Position numbers and translations under genes: made by a program | The notes under the pieces: generated by a model | Seen by the model: the letters and a program-made list of their open reading frames with translations, nothing else | Database searches by the model: none | Told to the model about the DNA's origin: nothing | Part shown: positions 40,973 to 50,460 of the stretch, in pieces | Position numbering within the stretch: position 1 is the first letter of the stretch | How the letters are laid out: the number at the start of each line of letters is the position of its first letter | NCBI GenBank assembly: GCA_951812785.1 | Contig: OX638335.1 | Span: forward strand, 1,975,712 to 2,039,711 | DNA: 64,000 bases | Direction of reading: 5' to 3' | Origin: an uncultured Gammaproteobacteria bacterium | GTDB taxonomy: Bacteria; Pseudomonadota; Gammaproteobacteria; UBA4575

Positions 40973-41716
40973 ATGGAGCATTCATCTAACCGAGTTGCAT
41001 TAGTCACAGGTTCAGCAAGACGAATTGGGGCGCAGCTAGTTCGCAGACTTCACTCTGAAGGCTTACATGTAATACTGCATTACAATGGCTCTAGGGATGC
41101 CGCTCAGGTTATTGCCGATGAACTCAACTCAACTCGTAAAGATAGCATCACTATAATTCAGTTCGATTTACTCGATATTGATCAGCTTGATACTTTCGCC
41201 AAAAAAGTATTATCCATATGGGGGAGGCTGGATGTCTTAGTCAACAATGCCTCAACATTTTATCCGACTCCTATGCAAGATATCAGCATGGAGCAATGGC
41301 ATGATTTAGTTGGAGTCAACCTACAAGCACCGTTGTTTTTAACTAAAGCACTTGCGCCTTCACTAGCCAAGACCAAGGGCTGTATTGTTAACATCGTTGA
41401 CATTCATTCAGATCGACCATTGAAAGGCTATACCATCTACTGCATTGCCAAAGCAGGCTTGGCAATGTTAACCAAATCTCTTGCCAGAGAATTAGCGCCA
41501 GGGGTGAGGGTTAACGGCGTCTCTCCAGGAGCCATTATGTGGCCTGAAATAGAAGACTATGAACCGATGCATCAAGAAATCATAGAACGCACAGCCTTGA
41601 AAAGAGAAGGCAATCCAACAGATATTGCTGACACAGTCTGGTTCTTAGTGAATTCTGCCGATTATATTACTGGACAGATCATCGCAGTTGATGGTGGACG
41701 CACTTTAAGCAATTAA
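40973..41716 (+). CDS. Pteridine reductase-like SDR (FolM type)
   Basis: 247 residues from the ATG at 40973. SDR features are ALVTGSARRIGAQLV (TGxxxRIG with Arg, as in pteridine reductases), LVNNAST, and the active YTIYCIAKAG with Tyr-x3-Lys motif. The NADPH-preferring RR near the Rossmann loop and the placement beside folK and folB support dihydrobiopterin/dihydromonapterin reduction. It diverges from the MidA-like gene. A general SDR function cannot be excluded. Confidence 0.8.
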   Translation: MEHSSNRVALVTGSARRIGAQLVRRLHSEGLHVILHYNGSRDAAQVIADELNSTRKDSITIIQFDLLDIDQLDTFAKKVLSIWGRLDVLVNNASTFYPTPMQDISMEQWHDLVGVNLQAPLFLTKALAPSLAKTKGCIVNIVDIHSDRPLKGYTIYCIAKAGLAMLTKSLARELAPGVRVNGVSPGAIMWPEIEDYEPMHQEIIERTALKREGNPTDIADTVWFLVNSADYITGQIIAVDGGRTLSN

Positions 41717-41837
41717 CACAGATTTTATGACTAATTTATTTTTTAACGGGCTTAAAATATATTTTATCTGATTGATAGCATTATTCTTAACAAAGACCAA
41801 ACCTATTAAGATAGTTATTACTTTTAATACGCTAGAT

Positions 41838-42320
41838 TTACTCAACCAGCTTCAAATCTACATTCTGCTTATCAAAATCCTCCCATAGCTGAGCAAACGA
41901 TGTGTTTAATATTGGGTGGCGCATATCACCAGCAATATCTACCAATGGCTTCAAAACAAAAGCATATTTAGTAATATCTGAACTAGGCACATGGACGCCG
42001 TCTCTATTGATTTTTGACTTGCCATAAAGCAATTGATCCAGGTCGATTGTTCGAGAAATATATTGATTCTTACTATCTCTTACTCGCCCATGATGAGCCT
42101 CTAACTCACGTAAATACTGACGCATTTCTGGTGGAGAGATATCGGTATCCAGGCCCACCACTAAATTATGAAAATCGTCGCCACTAAATCCTTCGGCAGC
42201 AGTTTCATAAATGGGAGAGACTTGCAGTTCTCCAAACTTTTCTGCCAACTCTTTGAGCACTTGGGGAATATGTATGTGCTTATCGATATTGCTACCGATC
42301 CCGATATATACCTTTTCCAT
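41838..42320 (-). CDS. folK: 6-hydroxymethyl-7,8-dihydropterin pyrophosphokinase
   Basis: 160 residues. YIGIGSNI at the start, and SRTIDLDQLLYG and HVPSSDITKYAFVLKPLVDI at the usual places. It transfers pyrophosphate from ATP to the pterin in folate synthesis. It follows folB after four bases, as commonly found. Confidence 0.92.
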   Translation of the reverse strand: MEKVYIGIGSNIDKHIHIPQVLKELAEKFGELQVSPIYETAAEGFSGDDFHNLVVGLDTDISPPEMRQYLRELEAHHGRVRDSKNQYISRTIDLDQLLYGKSKINRDGVHVPSSDITKYAFVLKPLVDIAGDMRHPILNTSFAQLWEDFDKQNVDLKLVE

Positions 42321-42324
42321 TTAG

Positions 42325-42681
42325 CTAGGTTCTTGCTCCGCGTTCTATCGTCACGCCTACTGCCGCCGACCCTCTCACGGCACCTAGTTTAGCGATCGAA
42401 ATACGTAACCAGGGAATGTTGAATTCTTCCATCACTGTAGTGGCAATCAACTCAATCAGCGTCTCCACTAACTTTGGTTGATTTTCCTCCACCAGTGCGC
42501 GGATTTTCTGAGAAATCTCTTTATAATCAAGGGTATATTCTAGATCATCGGTGTCAGCCGCCTTCGAAATATCCGTCGCCATTTCTAGATTGATAGTGAT
42601 TTTCTGATGAACTTGGCGCTCCCATCCAAATACACCGATGACGGCATCCATGCTTAAATCACGTATAAATACTGTGTCCAT
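42325..42681 (-). CDS. folB: Dihydroneopterin aldolase
   Basis: 118 residues: DAVIGVFGWERQVHQKI, then TLDYKEISQKI, VETLIELIA and RISIAKLGAVRGSAAVGV. It cleaves dihydroneopterin to 6-hydroxymethyl-dihydropterin and glycolaldehyde. It is the partner of folK in the same operon. rpmB is transcribed divergently. Confidence 0.92.
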   Translation of the reverse strand: MDTVFIRDLSMDAVIGVFGWERQVHQKITINLEMATDISKAADTDDLEYTLDYKEISQKIRALVEENQPKLVETLIELIATTVMEEFNIPWLRISIAKLGAVRGSAAVGVTIERGART

Positions 42682-42815
42682 AATTGAGCTGAGTTTCCTC
42701 TTTAATTACCTGACTAGCGAATCGACGTCCGATCGCCTCTATATATTGTCTACCATATACCTTTCTGTTAAGGTACGCCGCCCATACGTAATATACAAAC
42801 ACAAGAAATTTTACA

Positions 42816-43052
42816 ATGTCTAGAGTATGCCAAGTTACCGGTAAGCGGCCTGTTGCAGGAAACAACGTTTCGCACGCGCATAATAAAACGCGCCGACGAT
42901 TTCTTCCAAATTTACACACCCATCGATTCTGGGTAGAAAGCGAAGGTCGTTGGGTCAAATTGCGCCTATCTACTAAAGGAATGCGAATTATTGATAAAAA
43001 AGGGATTGATGCTGTTCTTGCAGACATGCGTTCTCGCGGCGAAACTGCCTAA
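42816..43052 (+). CDS. rpmB: 50S ribosomal protein L28
   Basis: 78 residues, the common L28 length: [50 protein letters not shown]. It is a component of the large ribosomal subunit. It has its own promoter region upstream and is followed by rpmG. Confidence 0.97.
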   Translation: MSRVCQVTGKRPVAGNNVSHAHNKTRRRFLPNLHTHRFWVESEGRWVKLRLSTKGMRIIDKKGIDAVLADMRSRGETA

Positions 43053-43089
43053 GCAGCAGACAAACCCGCAAAACCATTGAGATAAAGCC

Positions 43090-43245
43090 ATGCGAGATAA
43101 AATTAAATTAGTTTCTACTGCCGATACGGGTCATTACTATACGACCACTAAGAACAAACGCACCATGCCAGACAAGATGGAGATCAAGAAGTACGATCCC
43201 GTTGTTCGCAAGCACGTACTCTATAAAGAAGCTAAAATTAAGTAA
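43090..43245 (+). CDS. rpmG: 50S ribosomal protein L33
   Basis: 51 residues from ATG 43090 to TAA 43243-43245, with [37 protein letters not shown] and [14 protein letters not shown]. It lacks the zinc-binding cysteines, as in the C-minus L33 type. It lies 37 bases behind rpmB. In many gammaproteobacteria mutM follows directly; here about 5.9 kb of mostly broken genes separates them. Confidence 0.96.
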   Translation: MRDKIKLVSTADTGHYYTTTKNKRTMPDKMEIKKYDPVVRKHVLYKEAKIK

Positions 43246-43258
43246 GCCTGTTTAATCG

Positions 43259-43284
43259 ACCACGCTTAACTTCTTAGGCGTGGT
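43259..43284. terminator. Hairpin between rpmG and the dead desaturase gene
   Basis: ACCACGC (43259-43265) and GCGTGGT (43278-43284) are exact complements, and TTAA and TTAG inside can partly extend the stem. It is positioned 13 bases after the rpmG stop and overlaps the 3' end of the convergent pseudogene, so it may have served both. The T-run is poor. Confidence 0.5.
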
Positions 43285-44443
43285 TGTAAATCGGTTGCAG
43301 CGAATAATTTCGCAGTGATTGAGCAAACTCCTCTAATACCCGAATTCCTGTCGCTTCCGCTTCCTGACACCATTCAGCAACGGCTTTCAGCATACCTTCA
43401 TATTCTTATATTTACGCGTCCACACGTCTGTCAGGCGTTGCTGATAATCATAGACCGTTTTAAGCTGAAGATTGTCATGCAAAATCTGATTGAGATGATC
43501 TATCTGTGGTGCAGTCATACGGCTACGTTCACGTATGAGCGCTTTTTGTACTCGTTTTAACGTCTCTCTGTAAGCGCCATCGGCTCGCCCTATCTCCACC
43601 TTTAAAACTGGCAAAGTCACCTGCCTTGCATAGTCTGCCATGACATGAAGCTTACTCGTCAGCATTGCGCGCACTGACTCAAGGGCGAGCCGTTCCTTTT
43701 CTAATAGGAGACCTTGTTGTTTTGGTCTAGGCGCCACTTTCTTCACTTCCGCCAAACCCAAGGCACTGAGCAAACGAATATACATCCAGCCAATATCAAA
43801 CTCCCACCAATACACTGAAATGCGGGCAGAGCTGGGATAAGCATGGTGGTTATTATGTAATTCTTCACCCCCAATAATAATGCCTATATTGGTCAAATTT
43901 AGTAGAGCCGTCTTGCGGTTCAAAATTGCGATAACCCCAGTAATGTCCAGCACCATTGACTAAATCTGCAGCAAAAAATGGAATCCAAGCCAATTGGACC
44001 AAATAATGTGAGATAAACAATTAAGCAAATACCCATGCCGGTAAAGCTATATCGTGTATAGATCTTCTCTACCCAATCCTCTGGCGTGCCATGCCCGTAT
44101 TCTTTGCTAACTTGAGGATCAGACGCAGATAGACGATACAACTCGGCGCCCTCCAGCAGCACTTTCTTAATTCCGTACACATAGGGACTATGTGGGTCAT
44201 TCTCACTTTCTGTGCACGCGTGATGGTTGCGATGCACCGCTACCCATTCTTTAGTATTTTGGCCGGTAGTAAACCATAACTAGAAGCGGAAGATATGACT
44301 CATAAAGGGGTGTAGTGTAATGGCATGGTGCGCCCTGGCAACGATGCAAATATAATGTCACTGTACACAATCGTAAGATGAGTAGCGAGCAATACGCAGA
44401 GTAAATCACTCCACCAGGGTAACTGTAAAATTCCTTCTAGCAT
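43274..44443 (-). pseudogene. Fatty-acid (acyl-CoA type) desaturase, inactivated
   Basis: Several frames of the minus strand together spell a delta-9-type desaturase of about 390 codons. The start MLEGILQLPWWSDLL (44443) has an AAGGA site. After HLTIV the frame is lost around the first histidine box (YLHRC). The next frame reads SHIFRF, a TAG in place of the expected Trp, then LWFTTGQNTKEWVAVHRNHH, where the second box HRKHHA reads HRNHHA. Further shifts fall near 43950 and 43890, before EELHNNHHAYPSSARIS. A last shift near 43390 precedes the tail FAQSLRNYSLQPIYNHA. With at least four frameshifts and one amber, it is dead. Confidence 0.85.
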
Positions 44444-45171
44444 CTAAATAATTCCTTCAAAATCTATCAAAACTTTTATCGACAAATAATACGTGGACAT
44501 AGGGATAGCCGGCAAGTTGTGTGCGAAATTAAGGGTGATCAACATACAACTACAGATGAATATATACATGTTCAGTCATATTTTCTTGTCGAGATTCCCC
44601 CACAAAAAAGTGCTTAAATCATCTGCCATGACACAAACACTACTTAGAGCTTAGCCACTGAATGACTTGTGACGCAAATGCACCGGAAAATGCGTCTCCA
44701 TACCAGCTATTAGTTAGTGTGAAGAAATTAGTTGGACGGAGCAGGCGTCCTCCCTTGCTTAATTGGAATCGACCCTGACCCAAGTGTGTCATGATAAGCC
44801 CAGACCTTTGCCGTGACTAGCTCAATATTATCAATTGCTAGACTAAACCCCAAACATTGTTGATAAGCCTGTTAAAACTGCATATCAATATCTTCGTCAG
44901 ACCGCTTGTCCACGCTTGCGGCTGGTAAGCGCCCCAAGAACTACATTCGCGTTGGGGCTACCGTAGTATCACGGACAAAGTGCACCAGCTCTGGTTCTAT
45001 GCTCAGGTGCTTTAAACCTGCAAGAATGGCTTGCTCAAGGGCATCTGGGATAAAGAGAATTTTCCAAGTAAAAAATGCTCCATTTTTATATAAAACCTGT
45101 AAATATCCCTTCTATGTCAATACCAACTACCTTGATCATTGTCCCCACACTATTAAATTAGGCTGACCCGC
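44444..45171 (-). other. Gene-poor region with a decayed, unidentified minus-strand gene
   Basis: No intact gene is visible in these 728 bases. Codon-like text survives on the minus strand. From about 45060 it reads LFIPDALEQAILAGLKHLSI, then EPELVHFVRDTTVAPTR and a TAG. Further on is LGFSLAIDNIELVTAKVWAY and, in a shifted frame, LLRPTNFFTLTNSWYGD to a TAG at 44640. The pieces look like one degraded protein of perhaps 150-180 residues. I do not recognise the family. The rest appears non-coding. Confidence 0.45.
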
Positions 45172-46083
45172 ATGGAACCGATTATTCAAGCCACTAATGT
45201 AAGCCACCATTACAGGCACCAGCCCTCTGTGAAAGAACTTAGCTTAACGTTAGCGCATGGTGAAGTCATGGCCTTACTGGGCACCAACGGCGCAGGCAAA
45301 ACCACCACCTTGCGCCTTCTGACTGGCGAACTTGCACCCGATGCGGGGAAAGTAACGATAAATAACATCGACTTAAATTTACATCCTCTGCAAGCTAAAA
45401 AAAGTTTAGGCTATCTTCCCGATACTGCCCCGCTATATGATGACCTCAGTGTCGATGAATATTTAAGTTTCTGCGCACGCATTAGATGCATGAGCCGAGC
45501 ACACACACGTCAACGCGTACAAACATTTTGTGAGTTAGAGTCTGTCGGTAACCGATTAATTAAAAAATTATCTAAAGGTTATCAGCAAAGAATTGGTATT
45601 GCGCAAGCCATTATCCATGATACCGACAGCGATTATTCTCAATGAACCTACCAATGGACTCGACCCCACTCAAATTCATGAAATGCGTGATTTGATCCTT
45701 CACTTGCGCAATGATGCGGCGGTTTTATTATCCACGCACCACCTTAATGATGTAGAACAGATTTGCGATCGTGTGCATATGCTTAAACAAGGCAACACTG
45801 TGTTTTGCAAAAACATTGATGACCTTCAACAGGCTACGCGAGTACGTGCACGTTTTAGTGACGCGCCCCCATGGATGCACTCAATAATATTCAGACCATT
45901 GACAAGGTTCACCGACTGAATGACAACACGGTAGAGTTAATTATTAATGATGATTTAGATAAAACAAAAGCTGACCTCTTAGCCATGTCACAAACGAATC
46001 AATGGGGTTTGGTAGAAATTTACGACATTCGTGAAACATTAGAAAATGTCTTCGTCTCTGAAGTATTGAGAGGCGCTCACTAG
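45172..46083 (+). pseudogene. GldA-like ABC transporter ATPase, frameshifted twice
   Basis: The Walker A (LLGTNGAGKTTTLRL) and the signature LSKGYQQRIGIAQA are in the first frame. Near 45620 the frame changes. The Walker B then reads IILNEPTNGLDP with Asn where Asp is expected, followed by STHHLNDVEQICDRV. Near 45870 it returns to the first frame for the C-terminal part ending RETLENVFVSEVLRGAH. Two opposite shifts leave about 80 wrong-frame codons unless both are sequencing errors, and the Asn in Walker B would impair ATP hydrolysis anyway. The intact family powers GldF/GldG-type exporters or lipoprotein complexes. Confidence 0.75.
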
Positions 46084-46084
46084 T

Positions 46085-46832
46085 ATGGTGGCAATCAACA
46101 TTTTATTAAACGAGTTGCGCCGCATCTGGATGCAGCCATTAGTCTGGGTAGTGCTTGGCTTAACTTTCATTGTGATTGCTTTATTATTTTTAGTCTTACT
46201 GAATAATTTTCACCTAGACATTCAAGTGAAATTTTCCAGCAATGACAATGCGCCGGGTGTGACGGATTCGGTATTTTACCCCATGTTATTTTGGAGCGCC
46301 ATCATCGGCGCATTAATGATGCCTATTTTTACACTGCGCGTGGTCACCGAAGAGAAGATACGCCAACAGCATACATTACTGAGCAGTGCGCCAATTAAAT
46401 GCACCACGATTATTCTCACCAAGTTATTAGCCATTACCTCTGTCGCTGTCGGTTTTGCACTGCTAACTTTAATCTTTCCACTCACCATGTCTGGCATGGT
46501 TAATTTAGACTGGGGCAAGATTGCAGCGGGCATTGTTGGCATGCTGCTATTTCAAATTAGTTATGCGTCCATATGCGTATGGATCGCCACACTGACTCAA
46601 AACATTATGTTTACCCTGCTAAGTTGCTTGGGCATGTTTTTACTCTCGTTTATTTTATTCAGCGACATCAGAACAAAGCGCCAGCAATTTATTTTTGCAT
46701 ACGTCCAGCTTTACTCATCTGCTCTCGCCATTGTCGGGATTAATCACTAGCGTTGATATGTTTTACTTCACTATCGTCACCACGCTGTTTAGCGCCTTAT
46801 CGATTATTCACTTACGCTTTAAAAGAGACTAG
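46085..46832 (+). pseudogene. GldF-like ABC-2 permease, 3' frameshifted
   Basis: The first 220 codons are intact and encode an ABC-2 membrane protein with about six membrane segments (LVWVVLGLTFIVIALLFLVL first). Typical text includes FTLRVVTEEKIRQQHTLLSS. It then ends early at SSALAIVGINH. The proper ending GLITSVDMFYFTIVTTLFSA followed by LSIIHLRFKRD continues in another frame to TAG 46830-46832. It starts one base after the ATPase pseudogene, in the standard A-F-G order. Confidence 0.7.
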
Positions 46833-46837
46833 CTATT

Positions 46838-48073
46838 TTGCCCAGCATTAATTACAAACGACGCGCCAGGCTCAAGTTATACGCATACTCTTTTTTATGC
46901 GTCATCATGGCGGGTGGTTTATTGTGGCTCAATAGCTTAGCCAACTGGCAAATGGATTGGACAGCAGGTGCGCGTAATACTATTAATGAGTCTAGCATTG
47001 AATTACTACAAAGCATGGAGGGCCTTATTTCACTGCACGCCTATTTTGATAGTGACAGCAAAACACGGCAACAACTCAGCCGTTTCATTGATAAATATAA
47101 ACGCTTCAAACAAGACATTTCTTTAGCGTTTGTCGACAATCAATTATCCAGTGACCAACTGATTAAGATGGGCTTCAGCCAAGTGGGCGAGCTCAAAATT
47201 TCATATGCAGATAACACTACCTTCATTAATCGCGTTAACGAACAAGACATGACGAGCGCGTTATTTAACGTTGCGAGAAAAGAAGATACTTGGTTGGCGG
47301 TGATTCAGGGCCACGGAGAACGCGATCCACTGGATGTCGGCGCACGCAATGCGTACTTAGGCGGCGAACTCAAATTAATCGAAGAGTTTCTAAGTAAGGG
47401 CGGTAATTTACTTTGGTTACGTGACCCAGCCAAACAAAACTATTTTTCCAGCCTGGATGAGACTTTAGGCATATCGCTGACTCCAGGCGTTATCATTGAT
47501 GCAAATACTAAGCTGCGCATACTGCTAGGAATTAAACATGCGGCCGTGATTCCGGTCACGGAATTCCATAAACACAGCATCACTGAGGCATTAAAAACAC
47601 ATTTATTATTTCCTTTTAGTAGCGCTATTAATCATCAAGACACTTCTAACTGGCAAGCACACACACTATTCAAATCATTAGAACGATCCTGGGCTGAAGT
47701 TGGTGAGATAAACACAGATAAGTTAAAATACGAGCAAGACTTTGGTGACACACAAGGCCCACTCACCATCGGACTAGCGTTATCGCGTCACATTGAACAA
47801 AAGCAGCAACGTGTCATTGTCATAGGAGACTCTGACTTTATGGCCAATGGTTATATTGGCTATCGTGCCAATTTTGCACTCAGTTTGAATATATTAAATT
47901 GGCTAACTGAAGACGATAAGTTACTCTCTATTGCACACCGCGCGGCGCCAGACCAAAGTTTAGAGCTATCAGACAAGGATGTAACATTCATTGCACTAAT
48001 ATTATTACTCGTTGTGCCTGTGGTATTAATTGGCACAGGGTTTGGAATACGTTGGCGACGCCACAAACACTAA
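46838..48073 (+). CDS. GldG-like ABC transporter auxiliary protein, probably with an internal deletion
   Basis: 411 residues from a TTG start, with an N-terminal membrane segment (about 12-31), a large extracytoplasmic domain and a C-terminal membrane segment (about 385-405). The family is the ABC_transp_aux/GldG type: AVIQGHGERDP, ELKLIEEFLSKGGNLLWLRD and VIVIGDSDFMANG. Between GHGERDP and GELKLIEEFL only about a dozen residues remain, where relatives usually have about 50, so an in-frame deletion is likely. With the ATPase and permease broken, it is probably no longer useful even if expressed. Confidence 0.6.
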   Translation: MPSINYKRRARLKLYAYSFLCVIMAGGLLWLNSLANWQMDWTAGARNTINESSIELLQSMEGLISLHAYFDSDSKTRQQLSRFIDKYKRFKQDISLAFVDNQLSSDQLIKMGFSQVGELKISYADNTTFINRVNEQDMTSALFNVARKEDTWLAVIQGHGERDPLDVGARNAYLGGELKLIEEFLSKGGNLLWLRDPAKQNYFSSLDETLGISLTPGVIIDANTKLRILLGIKHAAVIPVTEFHKHSITEALKTHLLFPFSSAINHQDTSNWQAHTLFKSLERSWAEVGEINTDKLKYEQDFGDTQGPLTIGLALSRHIEQKQQRVIVIGDSDFMANGYIGYRANFALSLNILNWLTEDDKLLSIAHRAAPDQSLELSDKDVTFIALILLLVVPVVLIGTGFGIRWRRHKH

Positions 48074-48087
48074 TATCTATCATTACT

Positions 48088-49092
48088 ATGACTACCTCGG
48101 CAATAACACACGGATCTGTGAACGAAGCACTCAACATTAATGTCAGCACTGATATTGTCAGTGGCCTGCATAAATTTTTTACGGTGAGGTACAGCGATGA
48201 ACCCGCCGATAATATTATTCACTCACTGGCCAATGTCACGGCACCTTCATTACAATCCGAACAACTATTTGAATCCTGGCAGGGGGCAGTTAATCACGCC
48301 AACCATCCTGATGGGTGGCAATTATTTCAAAATGATCAATACCTATTAGCCTGTGTGCCAGCATCATTATTTGCACACTTGCCGATGGATCAAGCCACAG
48401 AAGCGGCATACTCGGCTATTTTTGAACAGATGCATGCTGGTGGTTATCCTTATCTGGTACGCACTTGGAATTTTTTCCCAGGTATCACCAGTGATGGTTA
48501 TGCCGGGTCTGATCACTATCAGCTTTTTTGTTCAGGCCGGTCACGTGCATACGAGCAGCAATTATTAGAGGAACAAGTGTATCCCGCAGCGACAGTCATC
48601 GGCACTCAAGGTGGGAGCATGCAAATTTTCTTTATTGCTGCCAAACAAGCAGGCATCGGCATAGAAAATGTCTTACAGGTCAGTGCGTATGACTACCCTT
48701 CAATATACAGTCAAGACCCCCCTTTGTTCTCGCGTGCACTGTTGCATCGCAACCAGTCACAAGAAATATTGTTTGTCTCAGGCACTGCTAGCATCACTGG
48801 GCACGATACTCAGTATGCCGGCGACATTAATCGACAAACCGAAATATGTTTAACCAACATTGAGCAACTTATCTCAACCGCCGTGAACGAGCAAAATATG
48901 ACAGCGATTACGCTACGCGATTTTTCTCAATTTAAGATCTACATTAAGAACCCACACAATATCGACACTGTTCGCACGCATATTCAACAAATCTTAGGCG
49001 CAAATGCGCCGGTGCATTATTTACAGGGTGATATGTGTCGTTCTGATTTATCGGTAGAAATAGAAGCCCTCGCCATTATTCCAGTGATATAA
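48088..49092 (+). CDS. Chorismatase-like protein (FkbO/XanB2 family)
   Basis: 334 residues from the ATG at 48088, 14 bases after the GldG-like gene. The segment YPYLVRTWNFFPGITSD is followed by DHYQLFCSGRSRAY, VIGTQGGSMQIFFIAAKQAG and a C-terminal half related to the RidA-like fold. This matches chorismate-hydrolysing enzymes such as FkbO, Hyg5 and Xanthomonas XanB2. XanB2 makes 3- and 4-hydroxybenzoate from chorismate, feeding pigment and ubiquinone synthesis. ubiC and pigment genes are not visible here. The frame is intact in a decaying neighbourhood, which suggests it is kept for a reason. Confidence 0.7.
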   Translation: MTTSAITHGSVNEALNINVSTDIVSGLHKFFTVRYSDEPADNIIHSLANVTAPSLQSEQLFESWQGAVNHANHPDGWQLFQNDQYLLACVPASLFAHLPMDQATEAAYSAIFEQMHAGGYPYLVRTWNFFPGITSDGYAGSDHYQLFCSGRSRAYEQQLLEEQVYPAATVIGTQGGSMQIFFIAAKQAGIGIENVLQVSAYDYPSIYSQDPPLFSRALLHRNQSQEILFVSGTASITGHDTQYAGDINRQTEICLTNIEQLISTAVNEQNMTAITLRDFSQFKIYIKNPHNIDTVRTHIQQILGANAPVHYLQGDMCRSDLSVEIEALAIIPVI

Positions 49093-49102
49093 CACCCCGT
49101 CG

Positions 49103-49915
49103 ATGCCAGAGCTTCCTGAAGTAGAAACCACGCGGCGCGGCATTGAACCCCATGTAAATGGGCAAAAAGTGTTATCGGTGGTGACACGCACTAAAAAATT
49201 ACGCTGGCCCATTCCCAGCCAACTCAACAAAAAACTCAGCCAGCAGGTGATTACCTCAGTTAACCGGCGTGGAAAATATTTATTACTCAACACGGACTCT
49301 GGCACACTCATTATTCATTTAGGCATGTCAGGCAGCTTGCGCATCACTGATGCTAGTGCGGCTGCGCAAAAACATGACCACGTGGATGTGGTTTTCAAAA
49401 AAAATATATTGCGCCTACGTGACCCACGCCGATTTAGTTGTGTACTGTGGACGAGCAAAGACCCACTCTCGCACAAACTATTAGCCTCATTAGGGCCAGA
49501 ACCGTTAGAAGAAGAATTTACTGCACAACATTTATATCACGCGTCGCGTAACAGACGCATTTCAGTCAAAGACTTTATTATGAATTCTCACATGGTTGTT
49601 GGTGTAGGGAACATCTACGCTACCGAAGCGTTGTTCACCAGCAAAATTCACCCACTACGCGCCGCAGGAAAGATCTCTTTACCTCAATACGAATTATTAG
49701 TCAGCGCGATTAAAGAAATATTAGTGGATGCCATCCAGCGCGGTGGCACAACCTTAAGAGACTTCACACGAGAAGATGGAAAACCGGGGTATTTTCAGCA
49801 AGAGTTACAAGTGTATGGAAGAACTAAACAGCCTTGTGTGGTGTGTGCACATCCATTACGTTCAACTAAACAAGGACAGCGGACGACGACTTATTGCACG
49901 AAGTGTCAGCGTTAG
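49103..49915 (+). CDS. mutM: Formamidopyrimidine-DNA glycosylase
   Basis: 270 residues. The N-terminus MPELPEVETTRRG supplies the catalytic Pro2 and Glu3. LGMSGSLRI and the helix-two-turn-helix region GVGNIYATEALF follow. The C-terminal zinc finger has Cys pairs CVVC and CTKC, 16 residues apart. It removes 8-oxoguanine and Fapy lesions. An intact mutM does not exclude a higher GC-to-AT rate from other causes. It lies at the edge of the cassette block. Confidence 0.96.
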   Translation: MPELPEVETTRRGIEPHVNGQKVLSVVTRTKKLRWPIPSQLNKKLSQQVITSVNRRGKYLLLNTDSGTLIIHLGMSGSLRITDASAAAQKHDHVDVVFKKNILRLRDPRRFSCVLWTSKDPLSHKLLASLGPEPLEEEFTAQHLYHASRNRRISVKDFIMNSHMVVGVGNIYATEALFTSKIHPLRAAGKISLPQYELLVSAIKEILVDAIQRGGTTLRDFTREDGKPGYFQQELQVYGRTKQPCVVCAHPLRSTKQGQRTTTYCTKCQR

Positions 49916-49941
49916 AGTCAGAATAAAAGATAAAAACAAAT

Positions 49942-49971
49942 AGAAGGTGTACTGACCTCTTTTATTTATTG
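49942..49971 (+). terminator. Probable terminator after mutM
   Basis: AGAAGGT, GTACTG loop and ACCTCT form a bulged stem followed by TTTTATTTATT, about 27 bases after the mutM stop. The same core (GTACTGA between GG-rich and CC-rich arms) recurs at 55832-55851, so it could instead be a small repeat. Confidence 0.4.
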
Positions 49972-49986
49972 TTAACTGTAAACATT

Positions 49987-50328
49987 TCACTGGTTCTCCA
50001 GGCTTTTAAAACACTCAAGATTTAATGCCTTGAGAAAAGCGCAACCCATTATGGTGATAGTTCCATTTTTATCATCTTTTATTGATATGGCATAAGAATT
50101 ATCATTGCCACAATCTACATTCCAGTATGCAATACCTCTTTTCGTGTCCACGCCTTGGAAATATACCCTATTAACATTTGCGCATTTTTCACCGTTTTGA
50201 ATTAAATACTCATTAAAAAATTCTGCTCTCTCTTTTTCTGATTTTCTTTTAACTTGATCATGGAAGCTATTAGCCAGCACTGAGGTTGGAATTAAAATTA
50301 CTATGAGTATTGTATTTATTAATTTCAT
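49987..50328 (-). CDS. Secreted hypothetical protein (cassette gene)
   Basis: 113 residues. It begins with a clear signal peptide (MKLINTILIVILIPTSVLAN). The mature part is polar, with three cysteines and GKxN-like text (NGEKCANVNRVYF, YWNVDCGNDNSYAISIKDD). I do not recognise the family. Its ATG lies about 20 bases after the R'-like end of an attC-like site, which is typical of an integron cassette gene. It has no promoter that I can see. Confidence 0.6.
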   Translation of the reverse strand: MKLINTILIVILIPTSVLANSFHDQVKRKSEKERAEFFNEYLIQNGEKCANVNRVYFQGVDTKRGIAYWNVDCGNDNSYAISIKDDKNGTITIMGCAFLKALNLECFKSLENQ

Positions 50329-50348
50329 TAATTTTATCTCTTGTTTAC

Positions 50349-50460
50349 TGACAACGCCTCAATTTGCAACGAGCATTAGCGAGTCCGACAACATTGGCTT
50401 ATTAGCCGTAACCAGCTCAATATCTGGCAAATTATTGGCAACATCTTGAACGGTTTTATA
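50349..50460 (-). other. attC-like recombination site, long type
   Basis: Read on the minus strand, TATAAAAC overlaps the stop codon of the transglutaminase gene, followed by CGTTCAAG (L''-like). After a partly self-complementary middle it ends TTGAGGCGTTGTCA, where GTTGTCA is R'-like. Length is about 112 bases, similar to the long Vibrio-type sites. Folding was not computed, so this is a moderate call. Confidence 0.45.

Noticed and set aside
44906-45166. 86-codon plus-strand ORF upstream of the ABC relics
   Set aside because: It is antisense to protein-like text on the minus strand, rich in rare combinations and without a ribosome site. It was treated as a shadow.
45600-45900. Programmed frameshifting in the GldA-like ATPase
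   Set aside because: There are two separate shifts without a slippery heptamer that I can see, the Walker B Asp is mutated, and the neighbouring permease is also broken. Decay is simpler.
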